Positions 9,928 through 23,498 of a stretch of 64,000 nt of DNA are shown piece by piece. Every line of letters begins with the position of its first letter. Within the stretch, counting starts at the first letter, position 1. The notes beneath the pieces were generated by a model. The model saw nothing but the letters and a program-made list of their open reading frames with translations. It was not told where the DNA came from and made no database searches. A program made the translations under genes and the position numbers. The DNA is from Phymorhynchus buccinoides (Eukaryota > Mollusca > Gastropoda > Neogastropoda > Raphitomidae), in NCBI GenBank assembly GCA_017654935.2, contig CM065703.1:32126363-32190362 (forward strand), read 5' to 3'.

Positions 9928-12900
9928 GTGAGAACACAGAGGGAAAATTAGAATGTTGCATGCCGCATATTTTCAAAATAATAAAGAAATGTCAGCACAA
10001 ACTAGTTTATGACAATTAAAGTGAAATTTCTTCAGTTGTTGACTTCTCCAAGTCAACATCGGCAGAATGAAAATCTTCAATCTGATGAAGGAGGCCGATC
10101 AACGGGAAGAAGAAGACTTGATGATCCTGACACCCTCTGCATTGCCATATTATAGTTAATAGGGCCACACCGTGGCATAATCATCATAAAAATAGACTGA
10201 AAAAGGAGGGTCGATCCCTTCTTCTTCTTCCAATTACTGGACAGGGCCCTATCGCGGGCGTTTGAAGTCCAACTAACTGGTCACATTTAATAGGCAGGCG
10301 GCATTAAAACAGTATTTTAAAACAGTGCAGTACTGCACTAAAAGTCTTGCATTAAAACTATTTTTACATTTCTGCATGGATTTTTAGCAACATTGATAAT
10401 AATTAATTTAAAATTTGATTCTTCCAGGCATCGACCTTCAGTAGTTTTTTTTGTCAAATCCTAAAGAAATATATGTAATTGGAAAGAGCTCGAAAAGACC
10501 TTTAAAAAATGATACCCAAATTATCAAAATCGGTCGAAAATTGAGAAAGTTACGACGTTTTAAAATGATAGCCTTTTTTACATGAGCTACATAAGAAAAA
10601 CTTGATCAACTCGATCGTCAGTGTGACGCGGCAAGAAGAAAAACAAAATGTCGGACATGGTCGGACTAGGCTAACACCTCCGATTAGATTAACCTCGCAA
10701 AGTCACTGATTATAAACTTACATGACACAAGTAGCAAATTGGTTGAATCTAGTATTATGCTATTAATTTCATTGAAATCATCCTTACCGTTCAGTTGTAT
10801 TCGACGGAGGAATCAGACCTAAAAATTGGAGCGCTTGACACTCGCGAACTTGCGTCCACTTGCAAACAAAAACAGGTCAAGACTAACGGAACATGTGTTC
10901 ACTCCACAAGTAAAATGGATGGGTCAGCAACAATAATAACTACCAATGAAAACAAAGCAAAGACAGTGACCACTTGGCACAAAGCCAAAATAAGGGTTCG
11001 ACATTTTGAGGGGAAACTATCGAGTCGGTTTGACCCGATTTCGTCCTTGCTACCTTCAGATCAGATCAGATCAGAAAGTAGGGACAAGGTTAGGCTTTTA
11101 AAGTCCCTTCGTTTTGTGCAATTGTAATGTAAAATCATTCAAGGTCTATCGATTGCTCAGGTTTTTTGATGATTGAAAATCAATCGTCATAGTCATATAA
11201 TAACACTTTATAATTTTCCCACTTGTCTAATAGATTTTTGAAAGACCTTAGAACTACAAATTCCACCACGGACGGGTAGCGTCTCCGTCGAACACTACCC
11301 GACCCATCTCTCAACCCACCGACACAGGAATATAAGACAGTCCCACCAGTGTACATACCGTATTTTACAGACTATAAGGCGATACTTTTTCCCCCCAGAC
11401 TGAACCCCCTACAGCGCCTTATAATGTGACCAACAATATAGGCAGTGGCTATGTTGCCGGTCTGCAGGCTATTTTGCCGGTCAGGGTAATTTATCCTGCA
11501 GGCTATTTTGCCGGTCAGGGTACTTTAGCCTGTAGCCCCAGTGTAGACTAAATTACCGGTCAACAAAAAAGGATGTAAGAATGTTTTTTATATCATCAGA
11601 AAGAGAATTGTGTGAAGTTTTCAACTGTGCCATTTTCTCTGACTGGTCATTTTGACACTTGATGTTGCCTGCATCAGTTTAGTTGTTCCCTCCTCTTTAG
11701 TTTGAAAAAGGAAGCTTTCGCTGCGAGCGCCAAGTAGAGACTGATATTTTTAGCCTACTGCTTACCTGTGTAGTACCACGCTGGCTTTAGTTTAAGACCT
11801 ACTTCTCTTAGACATTGCCACATTTAGCTCCATTAAAAGAAGATAATTCATACTAATCATAGACAGGAAGAGGTGGATCTCCCATCAACAGATTACCAGC
11901 TCTTATGGGGCTAAATGTGGATATTGCAGAGAGGTAGTTTAGCTAATGATACATGTGATCTAATATTTACCATATGTTATGGACTATAAATATGGTCACT
12001 TAACTATAAGCCGTACCCTCAAAATTTGACGTAAAATTTTGATTTTGTTCCTGCAGTTTCTCACTATAATATGACTAATTAGTCATATTGTAAGGCACAG
12101 GGTTGTAAGTTTGGGGGGGGGGGGGGGGGGGGGGGGAGTATTGAGGAGAGGAGTATCGCCTTATACACTATACAGTGGAACCTCCCTTTGTATAAGACCT
12201 CCAAAAATCATCCAAAATGTTATAAGGGAGGTAATTTTGATACTTACAAAGAAGGGCAGTGTCTTTAGAAAAGTAGGTCTTATGTGGGAGGTTTTATAAG
12301 GAAGGTTCCACTGTAGTCTGTAAAATACTGTATTCCGTTCTCAGTTCTTGTTATAATGGAGGCCACTGAATCTTAGTTCATTTTCTTTGCGTTCGCAGTG
12401 TTCTTTTCTCGTGTTTCTTTGCTCCCGTGTTTTTGTACTACAGTTTACCTTTTATGCTTAGTGAATTGTTGTGTTGTGATTTCCCTGACAGGCGTAGTCA
12501 GTACGATCGCCAGGCTGATAAAGATCTGCACCCTGCGCATCACGCCCCACAAGCTGTACTTCATTCTGTCAGAGACGGCGGCCAATGGGGGGATCCAGAT
12601 CTGGTGCGAACTGCCTCAGGTAGCAAAGCAGTGTAATATATGTGACCCAGCACCACGGAAGGGACATTAAGTGTAAAATAACCATTCTGAGAAACAGGTA
12701 CCATTGGAAACGTCAGACGATTCTCTTTCTAATGATATAATAACCATTCTTGTATCCTTTTTTGTTGCAGAGTTATGAGCATTTAAAGTTAGTAAGGTGA
12801 CTGTCGGTCATTTTGATGAATCACAGTCTAAAGTCTAGCCTATCCTTACAAAATGCATAATTTTAAAGCACTTTTTATTTATTTTATCTTTAAAGGCCAT

Positions 12901-15900
12901 ATTAAACAGGCATGGGGATTGTTCGCGAATTCGCGGATTTCTGCGGAAAAAAAATTGAAATTGTTACTAAATACTTCGTTTTTGTTACTAAATACTTCAA
13001 TTGGGGGGCTTTTCAGAGTTTTTTGTCTCTGACAATTCCCATGCCTGATTAAAGATTACTCTTCATGAATATGAAAGATAAGATGCTAGAGAACAAGAAA
13101 ATACCCTTTACTCAAAATTGATAAAACATGAGATTTTTGACTTTGTAAGCCTTGTTGTGAGAAACTAGCCCAGACTTAATGTCCCTTTCGTGGTGCTGGG
13201 TCACATAGTATGCATCGTGTCTCTGTGTCTCTTTCTCTTCTTCTTCTTCTTCGATCGCTTAGACAGTTTCCTGTCATATGAGCGCAGATGAGTCATTTTC
13301 TTTGTGTGGTGTATGGCTGGAGTGATAATTTGTGAGTTTTTTTAAAAATTCAAAATCGTTGCGATGCGAATGAGTTAAGGTGGGACCAAAAGAAAAATAT
13401 TGTGAATTACAGTGGAACTTCTCCTTGTAAGACTCCCTCCCACTTAAGACCTGTAGACTTCTCTGAGACTGCCCTTTGTAAGAAGTAAAATTACCTCCCT
13501 TTGTTTTCTTTAAAAAAAAATTACCTCCCTTATGCAACTCTCACTGAAGACCTTATTTTAGATGATATTCCGAGGTCTTGAATGGGAGGTTCTACTATAT
13601 CGTAGTATATTTTGTGGTATTTGCTTTTGGTATAAATACCAGTTACGTGATCACTGAGAAATACTAGGCTTTGAATCGCGTGCATTCCCCGGGGGGGGGG
13701 GGGGGGGGGGGGGGGGGTGTCTTTTGCAAAAATAGTTTCCCCACCTTCTGGAAGTTCTGTGCTTGTAACTTCCTGTAATCTGCCACTTTCTTTGACTCTG
13801 CCTTTTCCCTTTGCTTTCTATCATCTACTATCTTTCTGACTTATTGGCCCTTTCTCCTGCCTTAAAAAAAAAGAAAAAAAGATCTTGCAGATATTTTTTC
13901 TCCTTTCAATTTCTCCTCCGAAATCGGAATGTGTCTGCTGTACGCATCGGGGAGATGAGTACCTTTACCCATTTTGGCCATATGGCCTGGGAATCAGAAG
14001 AAGTATACATGTGTGTGTGACAGCGTATGCATGCAGGTGTGCGTGCGTGCGTGCGTGTGTGTGAGCGCGCATACGTACGTGCGTGTGTGTGTGAGGAAGA
14101 AAGAGGATGCTGTGTGCAATCATCGTGTTTATTTTGACTTTCTAATGATTCATTATTTGTTTTGCCTTTAATGTTCTTGTTGTCAATGTAAAGCGCACTG
14201 AGCTCATGTGAGAAAGAGCGCTATATTATAAATTCCCATTGTTATTACAGTGGAACCTCCCTTAATATAAGACCTTAAAAAATCATCCAAGTTGAGGTCT
14301 TATAAGGGAGGTGATTTTAAAAAGAAGGGCAGTGTCTCAGAAAAGTAGGTCTTAGTTATATATATGGGAGTGTCTTATAATGGGAGGTCTTATAAGGGAG
14401 GTTCCACTGTATTATTATTATTATTAACCCTTTCGCCGCCAGCCATTTTTCAGCAAAACAATTCCATTAAACTTAACTGTGTATAAAACAAAAATCTGCA
14501 ATATTGGGGATTCCTCTGTGATATGTATAACATTAGCTGATTAGGCCTACCTATCCTGACTCCCCAAATTAAAAATATAGGGTCTTTGGATAACAGACCC
14601 TGGTTTGAGGCCTTTTTGTGACATGATGGGCGTTAAGCCATTGTGGTGCTAAAATGCGACATTGGCGGTGAAAGGGTTAAGAAGAATCGCGTGCATGTGC
14701 AACACAATAGTCCTAAAAGACAGAGGCGACAATCAGCCACGCATTAAAACGATCCTTTCAGTTTCAAGGTAAAATGCTGACTCTATTTATTCTACTGATC
14801 GAAAGTTAAAAGATCAGATAACACTGCTGCTATCACAGGTTTGACAGAAAACACCCACAATCATATTTTCCCAATAATAATACAGTGGAACCTCCCTTAT
14901 AAGACCTAAAAAAACCCATCCAAAATGAGGTCTTATAAGGGATGGTTCTTATTTATAAGGGAGATAATTTTAATACTTACAAAGAAGGGCAATGTCTCAG
15001 AGAAGTAGGTCTTATGTGGGAGGGAGTCTTATAAAGGAGGTTCCACTGTATTATTATTAACCCTTTCACCGCCAGCCATTTTTCAGTAAAACAATTCCTT
15101 TAAACTTAGCTGGGTATAGAAAAAAACCACTGCAATATTGGGGATTCCTCTGTGACATGTATAACGTAAGGCCTATCCTTACCTCCCAAAATCATGAAAA
15201 TGGGCTCTTTGGATAAGACCCTGGTTTGAGGCCTTTTCGTGACATGGGCATTAAATCATTGTGGTGCAAAAATGCGACATTGGTGGTGAAAGGGTTAACA
15301 GGGTTCGCACAGTCTTTGAAGGTCTTTAAGAGTCTGTGAAAATTGTGAAATGGTTTGTGAATAAGTAATTGACGCCATAAAACATTTTTTGTTTGCTTCC
15401 AGAATTAAGAAAGAAGCCATTTAATTTGGTTTATTTTCTGATATCCGCGGTTCGACGATATAGTTCTGTCTAGGAGACATCCTCGATTTGTTGAGAGTTA
15501 CTTCCCTTCGCTATATCTGGGTCTTTTGGTTACACAGGTGCAACTTGAATGATCATGATCGAAGCAATCGTCATCAAATAGAAAAGAATGGGTTTTTTTC
15601 TTCAGTTTATAAACTTTATTGGGATTGTATGTCGTAAGAGGTCTTTGAAAATAGGATAAAGGGTCTTTGAAAAGGTCTTTGAAAGTTTGTGAATTTTGGT
15701 ATTCAAATCCGTACGAACCCTGGTTACGAAGAATCGCATGCATGTGTGGCAGGGCCATTTCTGCGACGAGTACGCCATGCAAGGGGTGTCTGCGGAGTCC
15801 AACGAGATCTACCTGGAGCTGGCCCCGGAGAGCCTGCTGCGTGCCCTGAAGACTGCCCAGAACGCCCGCTGGATCAAGCTGAAGCTGACCCACAAGCACG

Positions 15901-18900
15901 CCCCTTGTTTGACTGTGGAAGCGGACCTGGTAAGCTCGTTTGATAGTGCAGAGCTGATTCTAGGGCGCGGGATTGGTACAATCACCCCAAAATCTGTTCC
16001 TTCCCGCAATAATCGGGTCTAAGCGCTGGCCGACGCTCGTATATTTGCAGAACTGCCCGCACTTTTTACCGATCGCTGCAGGAATTCCTTCGTCGTCTGC
16101 TAAATCCGTCGTCTGCACAAACCGAAAGCATCGAGCAGGAATTAATGATTTCTCGACATTTCATTGGTTCCTTCACAATGTTAGTCTAAATCAACTAATC
16201 GCGTTCATCTCGTTTTGCCGACAAGAAGTTGCGCGAGTCCTACCCGCCATGTTGAATTTTCTTAAAAAAGAAGCGGACAGCGACGCTCTTCGACTTTGAT
16301 TTTTGTGGCGGCAAAGTAAAAAAAAGAAATTCTCTGCCAAACGAGTGTGCAGAAGATGTTGCAGAAACAGCTACTGCATCAACAGTCTTGGAGAAGCAGC
16401 TCAAAGATAACGGCACTAGTGCGAGGGAACACCGGTTCCAAGACGAGTGGCTGAAGAAGTGGCCATGGCTAGCGAAGATTTAATCGGCCGCCTCCCCCCC
16501 CCCTTCCCCTCGTATCCATTGGACCTGCCCCCCTTTTTTTTTATTCTAGGGGGGGAACGCCCCCACTTTTTCAAAATCCTAGAATCAGCTCTGTAGTACA
16601 GTGGAACCTCCCTTGTAAGACCTCCCATTATTATAAGACTCCCTCCCACATAAGACCTACTTCTTATCGCAGTCCTGTTTACTCTACTATTTTCGAGTAG
16701 TATTTACTCAATTTGGACCTCTGCTACTCTTCAAATTTGAAAATACAGTGGAACCTCCCTTATAAGACCTTAAAAAATCATCCAAAATGAGGTCTTATAA
16801 GGGAGGGGTCTTATAAGGGAGGTAATTTTAATACTTACAAAGAAGGGCAATGTCTCAGAGAAGTAGGTCTTATAAAGTTATATGGGAGGGAGTCATAACG
16901 GAAGGTCTTATAAGGGAGGTTCTACTGTAGTACAATCTACACAAATTGAAAGGGTACAAAGGCGAGCAACCAAATTAATAAAATCAATAAAAAAATTGCA
17001 ATATGGGGACAGACTTCATAAGTTAAGTTTACCATCCTTAAAATTTAGAAGATTAAGGGGAGATTTGATAAATGTATGTAAAATTTTTAATAACCCTGAC
17101 AAAACTAACAAACATTTGTTTCAATTGTCTAACGATTTGAGAACCTGTAACAGTGATCTAAAAATACTAACCCAATACAGTAGAACTAATATGAGAAAAA
17201 ACTTCTTTTCTAATAGAGTCACCCAGCACTGGAACAATCTCCCTGCACAAACTAAACTTGCTTCCAACATTAACCATTTCAAAAACCTCCTCAAAACCCC
17301 CAAAATTAATGTATTTAAATACAATTATGATTAAGACGACAATGATAGTTCAAAAAGCGCCACAGCGGTGCCAATCTGATTAATGAACAAAGCCACAATA
17401 ACAAACAATCAAAAGATAGGGCACATCAAGAGGCCGCGAGGCCTGGCTGCCCTGGAGATCTGACCTGATCTGACCCATTATTATAAGACTCCCTCCCACA
17501 TAAGACCTACTTCTTATCGTGCAGACCTGTTTACTCTATACTCTTTTCGAGTAGTATTCTACTCAATTTGGACCTCTACTATTCTTCAAAATTGAAAAAT
17601 GTATTAATGCTCTGATTACTCATTTTCAGTGAACATTGTTTGATGGTTTAACCCTTTCATCGCCACTGTCGCCTCTTGGCACCACAATGGTTTGACACCC
17701 ATGTCACTAAAAGGCATCAAACGAGGTTCTGTTATTCAATTATCCTAAGTTCGTAATTTTGGGATAGGCCCTATTTTATGCATGTCACAGAGGAATCCTC
17801 AGTATTGCAGACAAAATCATTTCTCTATCCAGGTAAGTTTTATGTAAAGTTTTGGCTGAAAAATGGCTGGTGTTAAAAGGGATGAATAAAACTACACATT
17901 TTGCACCAAAGCTACTCATTTCAGCTATCCAGACTACTCAAACTTGTGTAGGTGGTAAACAGGTCTTCTTATGTGTCGCAATATGTTTTGTAAGACACTT
18001 GAAAAATCGGCAAACTAGAATATGGGCGTTTGTGTTCTTTATTTTCTTGTAAAGATCTAGTTCTCTGACTCTGAGACATTGCCCTTCTTTATAATTAAAA
18101 CTTATAGGCTCCCTTATAAGACCTCATTTTGGATGATTTTTGAAGGTCTTATAAGGGAGGTTCCACCTAAAAAAAGCTATTTAATAATAGGCACCACCTA
18201 CTAAGCCCCCTTACTTACAATGAATGTCTTTCGTCGTGGAGCTAGCATGAGTGAGGTTCTCCTCCGAGGGCCAAGAAGAAGTATCTCATATATTGACACA
18301 GCACCACGAAAAGGGACATTAAGTCGCTGGGAGTTAACAGGCTTGCAAATTTAAAAAAATTTTTTGTGGCAAATTTGAGTTATGGGTATTTTCGTGTTCT
18401 CTAACATCATATCTTTCGTACTTATAAAGGACAGTCTTTAATATGGTCTCTAAATGATCTTATAAGTGCTTTAAAACGAGTAGGTCTACGCATTTTCTTC
18501 AGCTAGGCTAGACTTTAACTGCATTTTCTCAAAATGGCTGACACTCACCCTACTAACTTTAAATGCTCATGACTTTGCAACGGAAAAAGATACAAGAATG
18601 GTTCTTGTATTATTAACTTTAAATGCATTATTTTCTCAGAATGACTTTCGTGGGCTGGTTCACACATGACAAAAGATACAAGAATGGTTCTTTTGTATCA
18701 TATAATAGAAAGAGAATTGTTTGAAGTTTTTAGAGGTATAATTTTTTCAGAATGATCAGTTTGACACTTAATGTCCCTTTTGTGGTGCTAGGTCACATAT
18801 TTGAAAAAATGCTAACAAAACATTCCTGCTCCTATGCCTTCCACAATTCATCATTTGTATTTTAAAAAAACTTGTGCATTTAATTTTGCTGTGGTCTGTG

Positions 18901-19329
18901 ACATTTAATTCATACCTACAATAAAATAAAAAAAATGAATGTGCCATTGTTTTGCTGTGGTTTTCCAGCCCTCGATCGGCTCCTGTCATCGGTTGGCAGT
19001 TCACGACATCCCTGTCACTGTCGTCAAACGACGCAACTGGGCCGACTATGCCGAACCAGAGATGCCCAATTTTGATGTAAGAGCAAAATGAGTCGATCCA
19101 CTTAAGAAATAATAAAGATAAAACTGGGATGAGAATTTTGAATAAAAATTAATGCTATCCAACTTTGAATTATGCATAATTATTACCTAATTTACCGGGT
19201 GTGGAGAATCTGACTCCATAATCGAAACTTTTAACTATTATTTTTTTACTTATGTGATATAATCACTATGGCATGATGCCAACTGTTGCAATTTGCTAAT
19301 TTTGATCCTTTACATATTTTATGCTACTT

Positions 19330-19383
<54 letters not shown>

Positions 19384-22300
19384 TCTCTTCTTTTTCTCTC
19401 TGTGTCATTATTTTGCTATGGCAATGTATAAATGGTGAACCCTCTCTTTTTCTTCTAGTTACCAAGCTTTCAGCGAAGTGGGCAACTGTTGGTCTTGTTA
19501 AATGTTTGTTCCATCCCTCTGTGCATGTGTGAGTCCATGGGAAACAAGGGACAAAGGTAGCTAACTCATGCGAGAGAACTTTGAACCTGCCTGGCTTATC
19601 TCCCTTGATGTTTGTTTTCTTGAGTGCAGGTCAGCATCACCATGCCCACACTGAAGATCCTGAAGAACATTGTGGACAAAATGAAGAACATCAGCAACTT
19701 TGTGGTAAGCAGGTGTCACGCTAGTGTTTTTGAAAACACGTTTTGCTTACACGACGTCGGCAAAAAAATGCGTAAGGGAAGCAAAAAATCGCGTCAAAGA
19801 ACAAGATGATAAATCTAAGCTAAAAACAATGAAAACAAGACTTTTCAACAAAAACATGCATTTTTATTCACTAAGCAGTCATTTGGTGGCGTATGGCACT
19901 TTGACCGATACAGTGATTTGTCCCGCCACACATGCACTGTGCCTACTTTCCTCTGAAAGCAGTGGCATATTCTTCTATATGTGTTTGTTCCAACTGTTTG
20001 GTGTAGCAGAACCACTATACGTGTAGGGACCGTAGGACTTCTAAAGTCTGATTCACCATCTAGACTCATGATGCGAATTTTGAGCGGACGTCATTTTGCG
20101 TACGGGTTACGCGTAAACGCAGTAAAAATTGTGTAAGCGCAGACCCCTGGGTAAGGACACGGATTCAGAAGAAGCAGGGTTTCTGTTCTTGTTTCTGTTT
20201 ATTTTCTTTCTTTCTGTCCTTTTCCTTTCCTTTCTTTCGCGAGTTCTAATGACACGTACAATTTTGGTGTCCAAATGTTGTGCCATTGAGAGCCTGCTTT
20301 TTTGTGCTTGTTGCATTCTGTCGGGTTATTAGTGTAAGGCCTGGTACACAGTACATCCGGATTTTCCGCGCAGAAATAATAAGTAAAAGAAAGAAGGGGA
20401 AAAAATATATGGATTAGGTAGGCCTCCCAGGGTCCCCTTTTTTAAAATTATTCGATTTCAATTTTGTGTAAAGCTCCCTGTAGCCTACATAGGATGGGCG
20501 CTATATAAATTTTTCTCATTATTATTATTATTATTTGGGGGTCTATGAAGCACTAATATTCTAAAGGACCCTCTAAAAGAATGTGCAGGGGGTCCCAGGG
20601 ATGCACTAGAAAAAATTATTTTTAGCATTCGCATTGCCACTGGGACCCTCTATCCCGCCTCTAGGACCCTCTATGCTGTAAGTGAAGGAGTCCCTGGGAC
20701 CCCTTGTTTTGCGGGACGATTGGTTAGCCCTGGGATTAAGGGAAATGCGGACAAGTCCGCTTATTTTTCTTTCTTCTTTCGTTTACTTGTTTACTGATTG
20801 CGCATGGGTTTCTGCGCGGAACATCCGCATGCATGTCATTGTGTACACAGCCTTATTGTGTTATGTTGCGAAATGTTATGCTGTAGTTAGATTTTCCGGC
20901 GTTATTGTAGCTTGATTCTCCCCCGCGGGCTTCCACTTTGTCGTGGTGGGGGAGCTTTAAACTAAGAGTCCTCATCCCCATTTTTCATTCTCTCCATCAT
21001 TTACAATTTATGACCTGCCAGGTTTTTTTTAATTGTTCACTGGCTTTCAGGCGTGAGACCTTACGCGCTTGAGTGGGCACATGTTGCCCATTCTGCAGTG
21101 CATATTTTATGTTCATTAAAAAGTGAATTTTTATAATTATGACGCATAATCTTGAAGCGCTTGTTTGTCTTCTTCAGGCCCTGTCAGCCAACCAGAGCGG
21201 AGAGATGCGGTTGTCGGTGGAGACGGACATGGTGGCGGTCAACACGCATTTCAAGGACCTGTACAACCCCACCTGGTGTGAGTCCTTCCCCCCGGTGCAC
21301 CTCAATTCCACCTGTGTCGGTAGGCACGGCACAGTCCAAGAATTCCCCTCATTCTGGCTCCTTTCAGTTTTCCACAGAGAGCTATTTGTTTCAAGTTATT
21401 TCTTTCTTTATTTCTTTTAACAGCGGCAAATATTCTTATCATTGATTGTGGTTAGCAGACCTGTTTACTCTTTCCGAGTAGTATTCTACTAAATTTGGAC
21501 CTCTACTACTCTTCTAAACTGAAAATAAAGCTCTTTAATTCTTGATTACTACTCATTTTCAGTCAACATTGTTTGATGGTTTAATTAATAAAACTACACA
21601 TTTTGCACCAAAACTACTCATTTCATCTATCCAGGCTACTCGAGACTCGTGTAGTGGGTAAACAGGTCTGGGTTAGGGATAGGAAAAGACCTTACAAGTG
21701 GTATACCGCCATAAAACAATGTAAGCCTAATGGATAAAACTCTTTAAATTGGTTTATGCTGGTGACGAGTGTTAAGCAAATGCATCAAATTGACAGCTAT
21801 CTATTAATTCTGCACATATATGGCCGGGACGACTTGAATGGGTTAAAAGTTTTGCAGTCATTTGTTCAGAAAGAACAAAACAGTCATAATCATCGGTTTT
21901 TTGCATCGACTCGATCAGGTCAAGATGGCGGCGACGGTGAGGGCGAGGGAGGTCAAAGGTCAAGGTCGTGGCAGCGCGACCCTGAGGAGTTTGCCGTGGC
22001 CAGGATCGACATTCGTCGTTTCGCCCAGTTCCTGTCCAGTCAACTGGTCAATCCTAATAGAGTGATCTGCAGTGAGTCTGGGGGTGGGTGGGGGGGGGTG
22101 GGGGGGGGGGGGGGGTGGAGGAGAGAGAGAGAGAGAGAACAAAAAACGAAAGCGAATATTATTTGACCAGGGAACATGAGTTAACTCTCCCAGCACCATG
22201 GGTGAATACATTCGCCCAAGACATCACTACACACTCCCACCAAGTGCAAAGACCTTCGCTGCCAAGTACCCTGCCGTGTGTTTGTCTAGTTTTAGAGCTT

Positions 22301-22720
22301 ATGTTAAAGCAACGCATACATCAGGGCTCCCCATTTTGTTTGACCATAGAGGGTATTTTCACCCCCAGGAAGCAGCTATAGAGGGTCTCTTCACCCCCAG
22401 GGTGAACTTATAGAGGGTGAAAAATCTAAACAATATAAGCATAAAGACATGTGGGTACTGTCAAAAAAATGTTAAGTATTGTAAGCACAGGCAGTATGAA
22501 GCATTACATGCCTGGCATTTCCGACACACAAATGTTACCAACACAGTCACACACAGCCACACTCACACACATCATTCAAGAATCAAGAACTTTAATCCTT
22601 TGCCCTCTTTTGAGGCATTGAGGATGAAACAACAAAATTATAAAATTTCAAGCAAGGCATGACAATTTATGTTGAACATTCAATAGCACACACAGTGTGA
22701 CACACACACACACACGTTTT

Positions 22721-22761
<41 letters not shown>

Positions 22762-23462
22762 CTTACTCTTGGTCCCACAACCCTTCACACACCAACCTGT
22801 ATTTATGTCTACAGAGAGAGAGAGAGGAGGGGGGCGGAGGGTAAGAAGAGAGGATAGAGCTCATAAGAGATAGGGGGGAGTGGGGAAAGGGAGGGGGGAG
22901 GGGGGGCAAGCAAGCAGACGCAGACACACTTCTTGATAGGACTGCAGACAGAAAGGTAATTAAGAGGAAGAGTGGCGAAGTAAAAGGGAAGGGGACTGTA
23001 TAATGATGGGTACATGGCAGGGGTGGAATGATGGGTACATGGCAGGGGTGGAATGATGGGTACATGGCAGGGGTGGAATGATGGGTACATGGCAGGGGTG
23101 GAATGATGGGTACATGGCAGGGGTGGAATGATGGGTACATGGCAGGGGTGGAATGATGGGTACATGGCAGGGGTGGAATGATGGGTACATGGCAGGGGTG
23201 GAATGATGGGTACATGGCAGGGGTGGTAGACTCTCTGGATGTGTCAAAGGTCATTGAACTTGTAACCAGTCTAGAATGATCAAGTACTATCATGACCTGA
23301 CCTTCACCTTGTGCTAATGCCTCTGAAGTGTTTCAAGTGATGAAGGTTTTTTTTTTCTCTAACCCAATGCTTGTCCTGTCTATTTATGGAAGACCGGACC
23401 GGGGTTATGTGAGCGAATGGAGGGTGGGGGTGGGGGGGGGGAGGGTGGTGGGGGGGGGGGGG

Positions 23463-23498
<36 letters not shown>

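Larger units (their letters stand above)
9928..12491 (+). other. HUS1: HUS1 intron 1
   Basis: 9928-11356 is AT-rich with nothing recognised beyond a short (GATCA)n run near 11060. 11357-12335 is a TIR element (TIR-M) with a TcE MITE in its right end and a poly-G run at 12112-12136. No coding block was seen. Confidence 0.8.

Noticed and set aside
22763..23293. 176-codon minus-strand frame with repeated PCTHHSTPAMYPSFH
   Set aside because: It is the 25-bp minisatellite read in frame. A 25-bp period cycles through all three frames, so the openness comes from the repeat, not from coding selection.
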